Below are positions 17,484 through 26,895 of a stretch of DNA of 57,634 nucleotides, piece after piece. A program made the translations under genes and the position numbers. Each line of letters starts with the position of its first letter. The first letter of the stretch is position 1. Origin of the DNA: JAXGQD01 sp964401615 (GTDB taxonomy: Bacteria > Bacillota > Clostridia > Saccharofermentanales > Fastidiosipilaceae); contig CAYNZF010000001.1 of the NCBI GenBank assembly GCA_964401615.1, forward strand, positions 1-57,634, read 5' to 3'. A model generated the notes under the pieces. That model saw nothing but the letters and a program-made list of their open reading frames with translations. It made no database searches and was not told the origin of the DNA.

Positions 17484-18401
17484 TTATGCCCATAGATTTT
17501 CGGGATATAGGCCTGCAGCTGTTTTTTCTTTGATTGCGGCTACAACATGCGGCTTGTCTTCTTTGTAGGTCACACCGAACCAAGTATCTCCACTTGTCAA
17601 AATCTTGACACGGGCTTTATTTTCACGAATCAACTGACTGACGGACAAAGGAATAAAAAACTCGCCTTTCATAGGATTATCGGCACAAATGCGGTCCAGA
17701 TGCACTGCAAACTGGCTCATCATCTCAGGTAATACACTGTGGTTAAACCCCCACAGGTTCATGCTCACAGGCGTGTCGTCGGGCAAAACGGTCCAGGTCT
17801 GTCCCTCATCTTCAGTAAATTTGATTCCATCGGGAAATTTCTCGATGCGCGTGCGCTCATTGATGTCGGCCAAATAACCGTCATCGCCGGCCACACAGAC
17901 CCCTCGTGCGACAGAACCATGTTCTGTCACCGTGTTTTTCAGCTTGAATCCAACCATGCAATACTCGTAAGCTTGTTCTTGATGGGCTTGCAGGTAATCG
18001 TAGACCACCTTGTATGCTTCTGGTCCGTAGTAGTCATCTGCGTTGATCACGGCAAAAGGACTGTCAATAATGTCTCTGGCCGCCAGCACGGCGTGACTGG
18101 TGCCCCAGGGTTTGGTCCGTCCTTCCGGTACGGTATAGCCCTCCGGCACGTCGTCAAGCTGCTGGTAGGCGTACTCGACATCCATTATTTTGGACAGGCG
18201 GTCACCGATGGCTTCTTTAAACGCCTTTTCGATTTCATGTTTGATAATAAAAATTACTTTTTTGAAACCAGCTCGGCGCGCGTCATAAATCGAATAGTCG
18301 ATGATGAGTTGATTATTGGAACCCACCGGATCAATCTGTTTCATTCCACCATAGCGGCTGCCCATACCGGCGGCCAGAACGACAAGAACTGGATCTTTCA
18401 T
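17484..18401 (-). CDS. Sugar-phosphate nucleotidyltransferase
   Basis: A 305-residue protein of the NTP-transferase superfamily. The N-terminal LAAGMGSRYGGMKQ is a variant of the nucleotide-binding G-x-G-T-R/S-(x)-K loop, followed by the metal-binding NADDYYG. Such enzymes couple NTPs to sugar 1-phosphates (UDP-glucose and ADP-glucose type) for polysaccharide synthesis. The sequence departs enough from GalU and RmlA that the sugar cannot be named. GAGGAGG precedes the ATG, and a good terminator follows. It lies about 100 bases past the end of the carbohydrate operon on the same strand, so readthrough into it is impossible by order but a shared theme is conceivable. Confidence 0.8.
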   Translation of the reverse strand: MKDPVLVVLAAGMGSRYGGMKQIDPVGSNNQLIIDYSIYDARRAGFKKVIFIIKHEIEKAFKEAIGDRLSKIMDVEYAYQQLDDVPEGYTVPEGRTKPWGTSHAVLAARDIIDSPFAVINADDYYGPEAYKVVYDYLQAHQEQAYEYCMVGFKLKNTVTEHGSVARGVCVAGDDGYLADINERTRIEKFPDGIKFTEDEGQTWTVLPDDTPVSMNLWGFNHSVLPEMMSQFAVHLDRICADNPMKGEFFIPLSVSQLIRENKARVKILTSGDTWFGVTYKEDKPHVVAAIKEKTAAGLYPENLWA

Positions 18402-18500
18402 AGTATCCTCCTCATTTTTAACTCATAGCCGGTGAATTATCCCAGCCTTTTTGCTTTATTTTGGCACAAGCGGCTAGCTCAAGTAAGTACTTACAAAGCT

Positions 18501-19973
18501 TTATCCCCAGATTTTCTTAAATCTGGCGTAGGCCTCATCCCATGCCGTGGTCTCTTTCGGTTCGTAGAATTGCGTGGCAAAAGAATGACTGATGACTTCT
18601 CTGGCGTGGGTCAAATCTCTGATGTGACCGGTCGCGATGAGCTGAACCGCGCAGTTTCCCATCGCCGTGGCTTCAATGGGCCCGGCTACAAGCTGAGCAT
18701 TACAGGCGTTGGCCGTAAATTGTGAGAGCAAACCGTCTTTGGTCCCACCCCCCACCACATGCATCGTGTTGAAAGGGTGACCCACGACCTCTTCGATTTT
18801 TTCTTTGGTGCTGCGGTACTTCAAGGCTAAACTTTCATAAATGCAGCGCACGATGGCTCCGACATCTTGCGGGACCACCTGGCCGCTTTCCTGACAGCGT
18901 TGCTTGATTCGCCCCGGCATGTCTCCGGGTGGGGCGAAAATCAAATCATCCGGATCAATAAAGCTGACAAAAGCAGGTTTGGACAGGGCTTCTCTTTCCA
19001 TGTCCGCGTAACTCAGATTCATACCTTCTCTGATCCATTGTCTTCTGACTTCCTGAATCAACCAAAGGCCCATGATGTTCTTGAGGTAGCGAATTTTCCC
19101 CCCGTATCCGCCCTCATTCGTGAAGTTTAGACCGGCAGTCTGCTCATCGATCAAAGGGTGATCACTCTCGATTCCCATGAGTGACCAGGTTCCTGAACTG
19201 ATGTAGATGAAGTCTTTTTCTTTGGCCGGTACAGAAACCACGGCAGAAGCCGTGTCGTGCGAAGCGACACTGATGACCGGAACAGGCTTTAAACCAAGTT
19301 CTTTACAAAGGGCCTCCGAAAGATGCGCCAGCGGAGTACCGGAAGCCACAACTTCGGGGAATAGATCAGGTTTTATGCCGATGCGCTCGAAAAGTTCTTT
19401 GTCCCACTGTTTGGTCCAGGGATTAAGCAGGGCCGTGGTGGATGCGATGGAATATTCGCTTTGTTTTTTTTCAGTTAAAAAATAAGCCATCAAATCGGGG
19501 GTCAGTAAAGCACAATCCGCACGTTCGAGAATCTCAGGGCGCTGTTGCTGCAGAGCGTAAAGTTGGTAGATCGTGTTGAAATACATGAACTGAATGCCGG
19601 TACGCCCATAGAGTTCGTCATCCGGAACGATTTTCGCCACATCTGCGACCGCGGTCTTTGTACGAGCATCACGATAATGGACCGCATTCTCCAGTAAAAA
19701 GCCTTTCTCATCGAGTAAGCCGAAGTCAACGCCCCAGGTGTCAATACCCACGGATGAGAATGAAGTCGTATTTTTTGCTTTGATCAAACCCTGCTTAATT
19801 TCGAACAATTGGCGCAAAGTATCCCAATACATGGTGCCGTTAACGATCACCGGATCATTTGAAAAGCGATGTACTTCCTCTAAAACGATTCGTTCCCCGT
19901 CAAAACTACCCAACATCGCCCGGCCGCTGGATGCGCCGAAATCAAATGCCAATACTTTTACTTGCTTGTCCAT
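18501..19973 (-). CDS. rhaB: FGGY sugar kinase, rhamnulokinase-like
   Basis: A 490-residue ATP-dependent carbohydrate kinase. It has the rhamnulokinase-style start FDFGASSGRAMLG, the IDTWGVDFGLLD segment with the catalytic Asp region, FNTIYQLYAL, and an ATP site with ISSGTWSLMG and VVGGGTKDGLLSQ. RhaB phosphorylates L-rhamnulose at O1. No isomerase or rhamnulose-phosphate aldolase is encoded nearby, so the true ketose substrate may differ, and the symbol reflects homology only. An AGGGGAG site sets the ATG at 19973. It is the last gene of the seven-gene operon, 42 bases after the PHP-domain gene. Confidence 0.75.
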   Translation of the reverse strand: MDKQVKVLAFDFGASSGRAMLGSFDGERIVLEEVHRFSNDPVIVNGTMYWDTLRQLFEIKQGLIKAKNTTSFSSVGIDTWGVDFGLLDEKGFLLENAVHYRDARTKTAVADVAKIVPDDELYGRTGIQFMYFNTIYQLYALQQQRPEILERADCALLTPDLMAYFLTEKKQSEYSIASTTALLNPWTKQWDKELFERIGIKPDLFPEVVASGTPLAHLSEALCKELGLKPVPVISVASHDTASAVVSVPAKEKDFIYISSGTWSLMGIESDHPLIDEQTAGLNFTNEGGYGGKIRYLKNIMGLWLIQEVRRQWIREGMNLSYADMEREALSKPAFVSFIDPDDLIFAPPGDMPGRIKQRCQESGQVVPQDVGAIVRCIYESLALKYRSTKEKIEEVVGHPFNTMHVVGGGTKDGLLSQFTANACNAQLVAGPIEATAMGNCAVQLIATGHIRDLTHAREVISHSFATQFYEPKETTAWDEAYARFKKIWG

Positions 19974-20015
19974 AATTCTCTCCCCTATTCGTTTGTGCAG
20001 CAAAGGCGTTATTTT

Positions 20016-21326
20016 CTAACGTTCGAAAGCTAATTTTTTAAAATACGCAGTGCGCTCCTGCAGCGAAGGATAGGCCGCAATCGTTTCGCCTGAAAACATC
20101 CCTTTAGAAAGATCTTCTGCCGCTGCCCGTTCATGCCCGATAAGTGCCCAGGCCGCATCCGTCAGGTGCGCGAACATCGGCTCACGCATGGCCTCGCAAA
20201 TAAACTTCTGACGAGGCTGATTGATGTCCTCACCACTGATTTGGAAAAAACCGAATTTGTCACAAAGACCTATCAACCGCTGCATCTGCTCCTTGTTGTT
20301 TCGTGAAGGCATGTAAGTGATCGCTTTAATGCCCATCTCTTTCAGAAGCTGCATGAGTTCATCGAGGTAAGCATCCTCGAAAGCCTGGGCTGCTTTATCA
20401 CCGGTCACTGAAGCGGTTACATCTCCAAGATACGGATAGGCGGCAATGATGCCATGTTGATCGGCAAAATCAAGCGCTTCCCTGAGCGGCGGACATTCAT
20501 CTGTCGCGTCGATATAAAACGCAGAGACATAGTAACCCTTGAACAGTCCCAATAAGTCGTAATCATAGTAGGGGTTTTCGGGATCATCGAGCTGTGCTTT
20601 GGTTTTTTGATTGACCGGAAGTCCAAGTTGAACACGCACAAATTCCGTAAGTGCCGGACCTTTGCCTTTAAATGCAATCAACTTCTCAGAAAGAGCGTGT
20701 AATAAATGCCTTTCGGTGATTTCTCCACCGATTTCATAAAGTGATTTTTGTACCACATCGCGTTCAAAATCGATATGCAGTTCCGGAACCGATACGAGAG
20801 CGTTCAAACGCTCGATCATCAGGTGATTACGCTCCAGTCGGGCCTTTCTTATGGGTGCCAAAAAAGCAGTGGTCGCCTCCAGAGCGCTGTCCGGAATGCC
20901 ATGAAAGGCGAGATAAGCCACCCCGTCTTGATCAGGATTATTGATTCGACGCTGCTCAAGAAAGCTTCCTTTCAGTGAAACTCTGACTTCTGCCCCTTGT
21001 GTCGTGGGAATACCCAAAATTCGACCTGCTTCTGAAAACTCCCGCGCACCGCTGACACTGTCGTGGTCCATGATTCCACAAGTCGCCAGGCCTGCTTCCA
21101 TGGATTTGAAAACTGCGGCGGTCGGAGTGTAGGGTGAAAAAGAATACTTCGTATGAATGTGGTTATTGACGTCGTCAAGGGCTTGAGGGAAAAATGACGC
21201 GTCCTTGTCTTTTTCCGTACGAATGGTTTTGAGCGCATCAAGACGCACATTCACGTCGGTATCGTAGAGCTGCTGGATAAGATCTGTTACATTCGCGTCG
21301 TACATGTCCAAAGGTCTCGCTTTCAT
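20016..21326 (-). CDS. PHP-domain phosphoesterase-like protein
   Basis: About 436 residues. The PHP (polymerase and histidinol phosphatase) fold is indicated by the N-terminal metal motif H-I-H-T-K-Y-S-F-S with IMDHDSVSG, and by further conserved acidic and His positions such as TQGAEVRV. Such proteins are metal-dependent phosphoesterases. Here it would plausibly dephosphorylate a sugar phosphate made or used by the neighbouring enzymes, but that is inference. The start is uncertain: ATG at 21326 is used, a TTG four codons earlier is possible, and no strong binding site is visible. It lies between the E1 gene and the kinase gene in one operon. Confidence 0.7.
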   Translation of the reverse strand: MKARPLDMYDANVTDLIQQLYDTDVNVRLDALKTIRTEKDKDASFFPQALDDVNNHIHTKYSFSPYTPTAAVFKSMEAGLATCGIMDHDSVSGAREFSEAGRILGIPTTQGAEVRVSLKGSFLEQRRINNPDQDGVAYLAFHGIPDSALEATTAFLAPIRKARLERNHLMIERLNALVSVPELHIDFERDVVQKSLYEIGGEITERHLLHALSEKLIAFKGKGPALTEFVRVQLGLPVNQKTKAQLDDPENPYYDYDLLGLFKGYYVSAFYIDATDECPPLREALDFADQHGIIAAYPYLGDVTASVTGDKAAQAFEDAYLDELMQLLKEMGIKAITYMPSRNNKEQMQRLIGLCDKFGFFQISGEDINQPRQKFICEAMREPMFAHLTDAAWALIGHERAAAEDLSKGMFSGETIAAYPSLQERTAYFKKLAFER

Positions 21327-21447
21327 GGCTTTTGCCAATAAATATTTTGCAATGATGATTATTGCTTAGATGCGGATGAGCCCGAACAAAGGAGAGCAGA
21401 AGATTTCTCCCCTGCCCTCGAATTTCACGTTCAGTCAGCTCTCAATT

Positions 21448-23922
21448 TTAGACTCCAAACTTGCTGCGGCGGAGCATTTCAACGTCCGTGTAGTTTTGTT
21501 CGGGAGTATAGCCCTCAATTGGGGCAATACGCTGATGGTAAGCATCCATGAACCAGCTCGGCTGAGGGAAGAAGCTGTCTTCAAGCTCAAATGCGGGAGT
21601 GATCCAGTTACGGGAGCCCACGACAACCACCGGTGCATCCAGATAATCAAAGGCCAGGTCGCCAATGTTACGCGCCATGTCGTTGAGGTAGGATCCTCTT
21701 TCACTGGCATCACCGCTGACGATGCATTTTCCTGTCTTCTTGACCGATTCGATGACCATGTCATAGTTGAAAGGCACCATTGATCTGGCGTCGATGACCT
21801 CGGCACTGATGCCGTACTTGGCTTCCATTTCTTTGGCCGCGTCGAGCGCTCTGTAGAGCGTAGCGCCGATGGTGAGGATGGTGACATCCGTACCTGAACG
21901 ACGCAGAGCCGGCTCACCGAAAGGAATCTCGTAAGCTTCAGCAGGAACGCCTTCTTTGACGAATTGTTCGCTGACGTCATAGAGACGTTGGCTTTCAAAG
22001 AAAATGACCGGATCGGTGCCATTGAGCGCGGTCGCCATGAGGCCTTTGGCGTCGTAAGGGGTAACGGGGAAACAGACTTTAATGCCCGGGATGTGGGCTG
22101 CCAGAGAGGTCCAGTCCTGTGAATGCTGGGCACCATACTTGGAACCGACGGAGACACGGACAACGACCGGCATTTTCAGAATCCCGCCTGACATCGCCTG
22201 CCATTTAGGCAGCTGGTTGAAAATTTCGTCACCGGCGCGTCCCAGAAAGTCGCAGTACATCAATTCCACCAGGGCACGGCCGCCGGCCATCGCGTATCCG
22301 ACCGCTGAACCGATAATAGCGCCTTCTGAAATGGGTGAGTTGAACAGACGATGATAAGGTACCGCTTCAGTCAGGCCACGATAAACGGCAAAAGCCCCGC
22401 CCCAGTCACGATTCTCTTCACCATATGCAATCAAAGTAGGATCTTCGTAGAATTTGTCGAGCACCGCTTCAAAAACACCGTCACGGAATTGATAGACCTT
22501 GTTCTTGGAGACGGCTTTACCATCCGCGTCAAATCCGTAGCGTGATTTTTTGCTCAGCTGCTGGACGCGTAGATTTTCCTCACGTGTCTGCAGCATGTCG
22601 GGTTTCGCGTCACTGAGGGCAACTTTGTGTTCATTGGAGAACATCAAACGCTCGATGGCAGCCGGATCTGCTTTGAGGTCCATACGCGGTGAGGCGACAG
22701 GATCAGAAGCCAGTTTCATAGCGGCGGTGATTACGTCGACCACTTCTTTATCAATCGCGTCGATTTCAGCTTGTGTCGCGATTTTATTACTCACGATTTC
22801 CGAGGCAAAATTAGGAATGGGGTCGTTATCGCGCCATTCTTGAATTTCATCAGCGGAGCGATAGGAGTTGGCGTCTGAGGGAGAATGTCCGGAATAGCGG
22901 TAGGTCACGGTATCAAGTAATACGGGGCCTTCTTTCTTTCTCAGGATGTCCAGCTTGCGGCTGTAACATTCGATAACGGCCAAAGGATTGAAACCGTCGA
23001 TGCGCTCAGCGTGCATCTGTTGAGGATTGACACCTGCGCCGACACGGGCGGGAAATTCATAGCCCATGGTTTCACCGCGGGTCTGTCCACCCATGGCGTA
23101 TTGGTTGTTGTTGATGTTGAACATGACGGGGAGACCGCCGTTCATGTCGCCTTCCCAGAGCGTGGTGTATTGGTCCATGGCGGCCATCATGAAGCCTTCC
23201 CAGACCGGACCGCAGCCCAGTGATCCGTCGCCGATATTGGCAATTACGATGCCGTCTTTGCGATTAACTTTTTTGTACAGAGCCGCGCCGACGGAAATAT
23301 CCGCGGAACCGCCCACGATCGCGTTGTTGGGAAAGACGCCGAAAGGCAGGAAGTAGGAGTGCATCGAGCCGCCCAAGCCTTTGTTAAAGCCGGTTTCTTT
23401 GGCAAATATTTCGGCCAGTGTGCCGTAAATGATATATGAAATGGCCATCTTCTTCGTGGTCTCACGATCTTTGGACATTTCTTTCATCGCCTTGTAGGTG
23501 ACACCATCCATGAAGCTTTCCATGATGTTCTGCAATTCAGCGTCATCCATTTTGTGAATGGCAGAAAAGCACTTAGCGAGCAGTTCGCCGTGACTTCTGT
23601 GTGAACCGAAAATAAAATCGTCCTTTGTCAAGTGATAGGCTTGTCCGACAGCTGCGGCTTCCTGACCGATTGAAAGATGCGCAGGACCCGGATTGTTGTA
23701 TTCGATACCATTGTATGCGTTTGTGGTTTTTACAAAGTTGAGCATTTCTTCAAATTCGCGAATCATTCGCATATCGTGATAGATACGCAGGAAATCATCT
23801 TTGGTAAAGTTGGCCTTTTCGTCAGCGACAGATTTCTGGTACTGATTGACCGCGATATCGTTGAATTTGATAAAACTAGGTTTACGGACCTCTTCAGGGT
23901 TTACATATTGTGACTTGGGCAT
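21448..23922 (-). CDS. Thiamine-dependent 2-oxoacid/acetoin dehydrogenase E1, alpha-beta fusion
   Basis: An 824-residue fusion of the E1 alpha and beta subunits. Residues about 40-400 are alpha-like, with the THDP motif from GDGSLGCGPVWEG to NINNNQYAMGG (it carries a short insertion) and a YRYSGHSPSD phosphorylation-loop-like segment. Residues about 480-820 are beta-like (DGVFEAVLDKFYEDP, SPISEGAIIGSAVGYAMAG). The enzyme decarboxylates or cleaves a 2-oxo compound and passes the acyl group to lipoyl-E2. Alpha-beta fusions are known in anaerobic Firmicutes. The substrate could be pyruvate, acetoin or a sugar-derived ketol. An AAAGGTGG site precedes the ATG. It follows E3 in the operon, an unusual E2-E3-E1 order. 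Confidence 0.88.
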   Translation of the reverse strand: MPKSQYVNPEEVRKPSFIKFNDIAVNQYQKSVADEKANFTKDDFLRIYHDMRMIREFEEMLNFVKTTNAYNGIEYNNPGPAHLSIGQEAAAVGQAYHLTKDDFIFGSHRSHGELLAKCFSAIHKMDDAELQNIMESFMDGVTYKAMKEMSKDRETTKKMAISYIIYGTLAEIFAKETGFNKGLGGSMHSYFLPFGVFPNNAIVGGSADISVGAALYKKVNRKDGIVIANIGDGSLGCGPVWEGFMMAAMDQYTTLWEGDMNGGLPVMFNINNNQYAMGGQTRGETMGYEFPARVGAGVNPQQMHAERIDGFNPLAVIECYSRKLDILRKKEGPVLLDTVTYRYSGHSPSDANSYRSADEIQEWRDNDPIPNFASEIVSNKIATQAEIDAIDKEVVDVITAAMKLASDPVASPRMDLKADPAAIERLMFSNEHKVALSDAKPDMLQTREENLRVQQLSKKSRYGFDADGKAVSKNKVYQFRDGVFEAVLDKFYEDPTLIAYGEENRDWGGAFAVYRGLTEAVPYHRLFNSPISEGAIIGSAVGYAMAGGRALVELMYCDFLGRAGDEIFNQLPKWQAMSGGILKMPVVVRVSVGSKYGAQHSQDWTSLAAHIPGIKVCFPVTPYDAKGLMATALNGTDPVIFFESQRLYDVSEQFVKEGVPAEAYEIPFGEPALRRSGTDVTILTIGATLYRALDAAKEMEAKYGISAEVIDARSMVPFNYDMVIESVKKTGKCIVSGDASERGSYLNDMARNIGDLAFDYLDAPVVVVGSRNWITPAFELEDSFFPQPSWFMDAYHQRIAPIEGYTPEQNYTDVEMLRRSKFGV

Positions 23923-24013
23923 GTTTTTCCACCTTTCTTTTGCCTTGCGGCGTGCCGGAACTCTATTTGTTTATGTTTGTAGTCTTAACTTCTTTGGCAA
24001 AATCAAGCTTCTT

Positions 24014-25378
24014 TCAAAGCATGAAAATGGCTTCGCGGATAATTTCCGAGACGGTAGGATGCGGGAAAATGAGTTCTTTGATGTCGGAAATGCGCATTTG
24101 GGTTTCAATCAGGATCGCAGCGGACATGATGATTTCCGAAGCATACGAACCGAGCAAATGACAGCCGATGAGGCGGTCATTGTCTACATCGACAATCAAC
24201 TTGCAGATGCCGTCTCCTTTGTCGGTTTCGGCCAGGTAACGTCCCGAGTAGCTCATCGGTATCACAATTTTTTTATAATTGATCCCTTTGGCGATAGTCG
24301 ATTCTTCTGATTCACCCGCATAGGCCACCTCAGGGTTGGTGTAAATGACGGAAGCCATGGCGTTGTAGCGCACCACGTCCTTTTTTCCCAAAATCGTTGA
24401 GACCGCCACTTCCGCTTCACGGTATGCTGCGTGTGCGAGCATCCAGCGGCCGTTGACATCACCCACGGCGTAAACACCCGGGATATTGGTACGTCCATTG
24501 TCATCGGTAACGATGTGTCCACGCTCGGTGTAGATGTTTAAACTTTCAAGGCCCAAGTCGCGGGTTGAAGCGCGGCGGCCGATCGAAAGCAGAACATAGT
24601 CGGAAGCTGCGGACTTTTCGACGCCCTCTTCCTCGTATCTCACCTTATCTTTATCGACGCCGACCACTTTACAGTTGAGCTTGAACTCAATGCCTTTTTT
24701 GGCGTAATTCTTTTGTAAGAGTTTACCGATTTCCTGATCAACACTGCCTGCGATGTGGTCCAGCATCTCGATCACGGTCACCTGACTGCCGACTGTTTGA
24801 AAATAGGACGCCATTTCCAGACCTATGACCCCTCCGCCCACGATCACGAGCTTTTCAGGAATCACTTCAAGATCCAGGATTTCGCTATTGGTCAAAACGT
24901 AACCGGCCTGAACGCCCTCCTTGACACCGGGAATCGGCGGTACGATGGCCTCTGATCCTGCCGCGATGATCAGGTTTTTCCCCTCATAACTCTCACCGCC
25001 CGCATTGACCTTAAAGCCTCCTTCGCTGCCTTTACCTTCAATCTTGGCTTCTGCACTGACGACTGTGACATGGTTGGCCTTCATTTGGGCTTTGACACCG
25101 GCAACTAAGGTCTTTACGACTTTATTTTTTCTTTTAACGACGGCCTTTTGATCGATACTGGCACCGGTGGTGCTGACACCGTAGGCCCCACCATCCTTGG
25201 CATGTTCAAAAACCTTAGCTGAATTCAGGAAGGTTTTTGAAGGCACACAGCCCTCGTTGAGACAGACACCGCCTAAACTGCGTTTTTCGATCAGTAAAGT
25301 GTTCAGTCCGGCGTGGCCTGCGCGCTCAGCGGCGAGATACCCTCCCGGACCGCCGCCGATGACAATTAAATCATACAT
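24014..25378 (-). CDS. lpdA: Dihydrolipoyl dehydrogenase (E3)
   Basis: A 454-residue FAD-dependent disulfide oxidoreductase that re-oxidises the dihydrolipoyl group of E2 with NAD+. Motifs are the FAD-binding GGGPGGYLAAERA, the redox-active CLNEGC disulfide within GGVCLNEGCVPSK, the NAD-binding GGGVIGLEMA, the second FAD contact GVYAVGDVNG and the C-terminal active-site HPTVSE. No lipoyl domain is fused to it. It lies between E2 and E1 on the same strand with short gaps (53 and 91 bases), so it serves this complex. Confidence 0.93.
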   Translation of the reverse strand: MYDLIVIGGGPGGYLAAERAGHAGLNTLLIEKRSLGGVCLNEGCVPSKTFLNSAKVFEHAKDGGAYGVSTTGASIDQKAVVKRKNKVVKTLVAGVKAQMKANHVTVVSAEAKIEGKGSEGGFKVNAGGESYEGKNLIIAAGSEAIVPPIPGVKEGVQAGYVLTNSEILDLEVIPEKLVIVGGGVIGLEMASYFQTVGSQVTVIEMLDHIAGSVDQEIGKLLQKNYAKKGIEFKLNCKVVGVDKDKVRYEEEGVEKSAASDYVLLSIGRRASTRDLGLESLNIYTERGHIVTDDNGRTNIPGVYAVGDVNGRWMLAHAAYREAEVAVSTILGKKDVVRYNAMASVIYTNPEVAYAGESEESTIAKGINYKKIVIPMSYSGRYLAETDKGDGICKLIVDVDNDRLIGCHLLGSYASEIIMSAAILIETQMRISDIKELIFPHPTVSEIIREAIFML

Positions 25379-25431
25379 ACTTTTTTATTCCTCTTTTCCT
25401 CTGAGCTTTCAGTGTCTGTGACTGCCTTCAA

Positions 25432-26844
25432 TCAATGTTCCATCATCAGCAAACTGAAGTTTTCCAGATTTTTTACCAGGGCTTGCAGGAAACGAGCAGC
25501 CGGAGCGCCGTCCACTGCACGATGATCGATCGTCAAAGACAATCCCATGACCTGATAAGACTGAAGTTGACCGTTCACTTCTTTCACGCGGGTTTGTAAA
25601 TTGTTTACCCCCAGAATACACGTTTCAGGCGGGTTGATGACAGGAGTAAACGATTCGATTCCCAAAGAGCCGAGATTGGTCACGGTAAAAGAAGAACCCT
25701 TGAGATCGTCAGGGCTGATGGTGCCGCCTTGAGCCGCTGCGGCAAGATTTTTCACGGCGGCTGATATTTCATTGATGGTGAGTTTGTTCGCATTGCGAAT
25801 CACAGGGACCATCAGACCGCGGGGCGTATCCACCGCGACACCCAGATTGACGTTTTTAAAATAGCGCATTTTGTCATCCAGGAAATGGGCATTGCAATCA
25901 GGGAATTGTAAAACCGTGCGCGTCACCGCATAAAGCACGATGTCATTGAACGTAGGTACTTTTTTCAAAATACTGAAGCCCAGTTTTTCATCCAGACCTG
26001 CATCGATTGCTTTTTTGATGCGAGCGCGGAAAGCCATCACGTCTGTAGCGTCAAAACTGGAATTGAGCGTGAGCTGTGCCATGCTGGAAATTGAATTGTG
26101 CATGGCTTTGGCAATGACTTTTCGGATATTGGGCAATTTGACGTCTTCAAATTCAGGACCTTCAATGGCAGCAGAAACGGCGACAGCAGGAATTTCCGCA
26201 GCGGGAGCATTCAAATCTTCCACTCTGACGCGGCCTCCCAGGCCTGTACCTTGTACACCGGCAGCAAAATCCATCCCGGCAGCCGCGGTGGCTACGTGTC
26301 CGGCCGCAATGGCAGCTTTGACGTCGCGTTCTATTATTCTTCCATTGGGGCCGCTCCCACTGGCAAAACGCAGGTCGGCATGCAATTTTTCTGCGGTGTT
26401 ACGTGCTCTGGGACTGATGGCCATGTTACGGGTGTCAACCGCCACGGCTGCTGATGCAACTGCTGCTGTTTCATGAACTTGTGCCATTACACGCTCAGCC
26501 GGGACAGCCGGTTCTGAGCTCGGTTCGACCACTGCTTCCACAGAGGCAGCCGCACCTGCACCATCCTGAGTCGCACCGTCGGGAATATAACTCTCCCAGG
26601 CTTCACCTGTTTCACCGATGACGCATACGTTCAACAAACAGGGCACGTCGTCCCCTTCAGCGAAGAAGACAGCGATGAGTTCACCATCAACCTTGGCCAC
26701 TTCATCAAAAGTTGCTTTATCTGTTTCGTAAGTGAAAAGATTGTCACCTGCCTTGATCGCGTCACCCTTTTTTTTGTGCCATTCTCCGATGATGCAGCTT
26801 TCGACGGATTGACCTTGACGCGGCATAATTACTGGTGTTGCCAT
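25432..26844 (-). CDS. Dihydrolipoamide acyltransferase (E2)
   Basis: A 470-residue E2 core subunit of a 2-oxoacid-type dehydrogenase complex. An N-terminal lipoyl domain (residues about 1-80) has the modified lysine in ETDKAT. A linker rich in Ala, Val and Glu, a peripheral-subunit-binding domain (ISPRARNTAEKL, about 145-185) and a second linker follow. The catalytic domain ends in the LTIDHRAVDGAPAARFL active-site motif. It transfers the acyl group to CoA. There is one lipoyl domain only. An AAAGGG site precedes the ATG. It is the first of the three dehydrogenase-complex genes, 51 bases after the SDR gene. Confidence 0.9.
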   Translation of the reverse strand: MATPVIMPRQGQSVESCIIGEWHKKKGDAIKAGDNLFTYETDKATFDEVAKVDGELIAVFFAEGDDVPCLLNVCVIGETGEAWESYIPDGATQDGAGAAASVEAVVEPSSEPAVPAERVMAQVHETAAVASAAVAVDTRNMAISPRARNTAEKLHADLRFASGSGPNGRIIERDVKAAIAAGHVATAAAGMDFAAGVQGTGLGGRVRVEDLNAPAAEIPAVAVSAAIEGPEFEDVKLPNIRKVIAKAMHNSISSMAQLTLNSSFDATDVMAFRARIKKAIDAGLDEKLGFSILKKVPTFNDIVLYAVTRTVLQFPDCNAHFLDDKMRYFKNVNLGVAVDTPRGLMVPVIRNANKLTINEISAAVKNLAAAAQGGTISPDDLKGSSFTVTNLGSLGIESFTPVINPPETCILGVNNLQTRVKEVNGQLQSYQVMGLSLTIDHRAVDGAPAARFLQALVKNLENFSLLMMEH

Positions 26845-26895
26845 AATTTTTCCCTTTCGTATTTGTTTAAAATTTTGTGTTCTTCGAAAATTTCT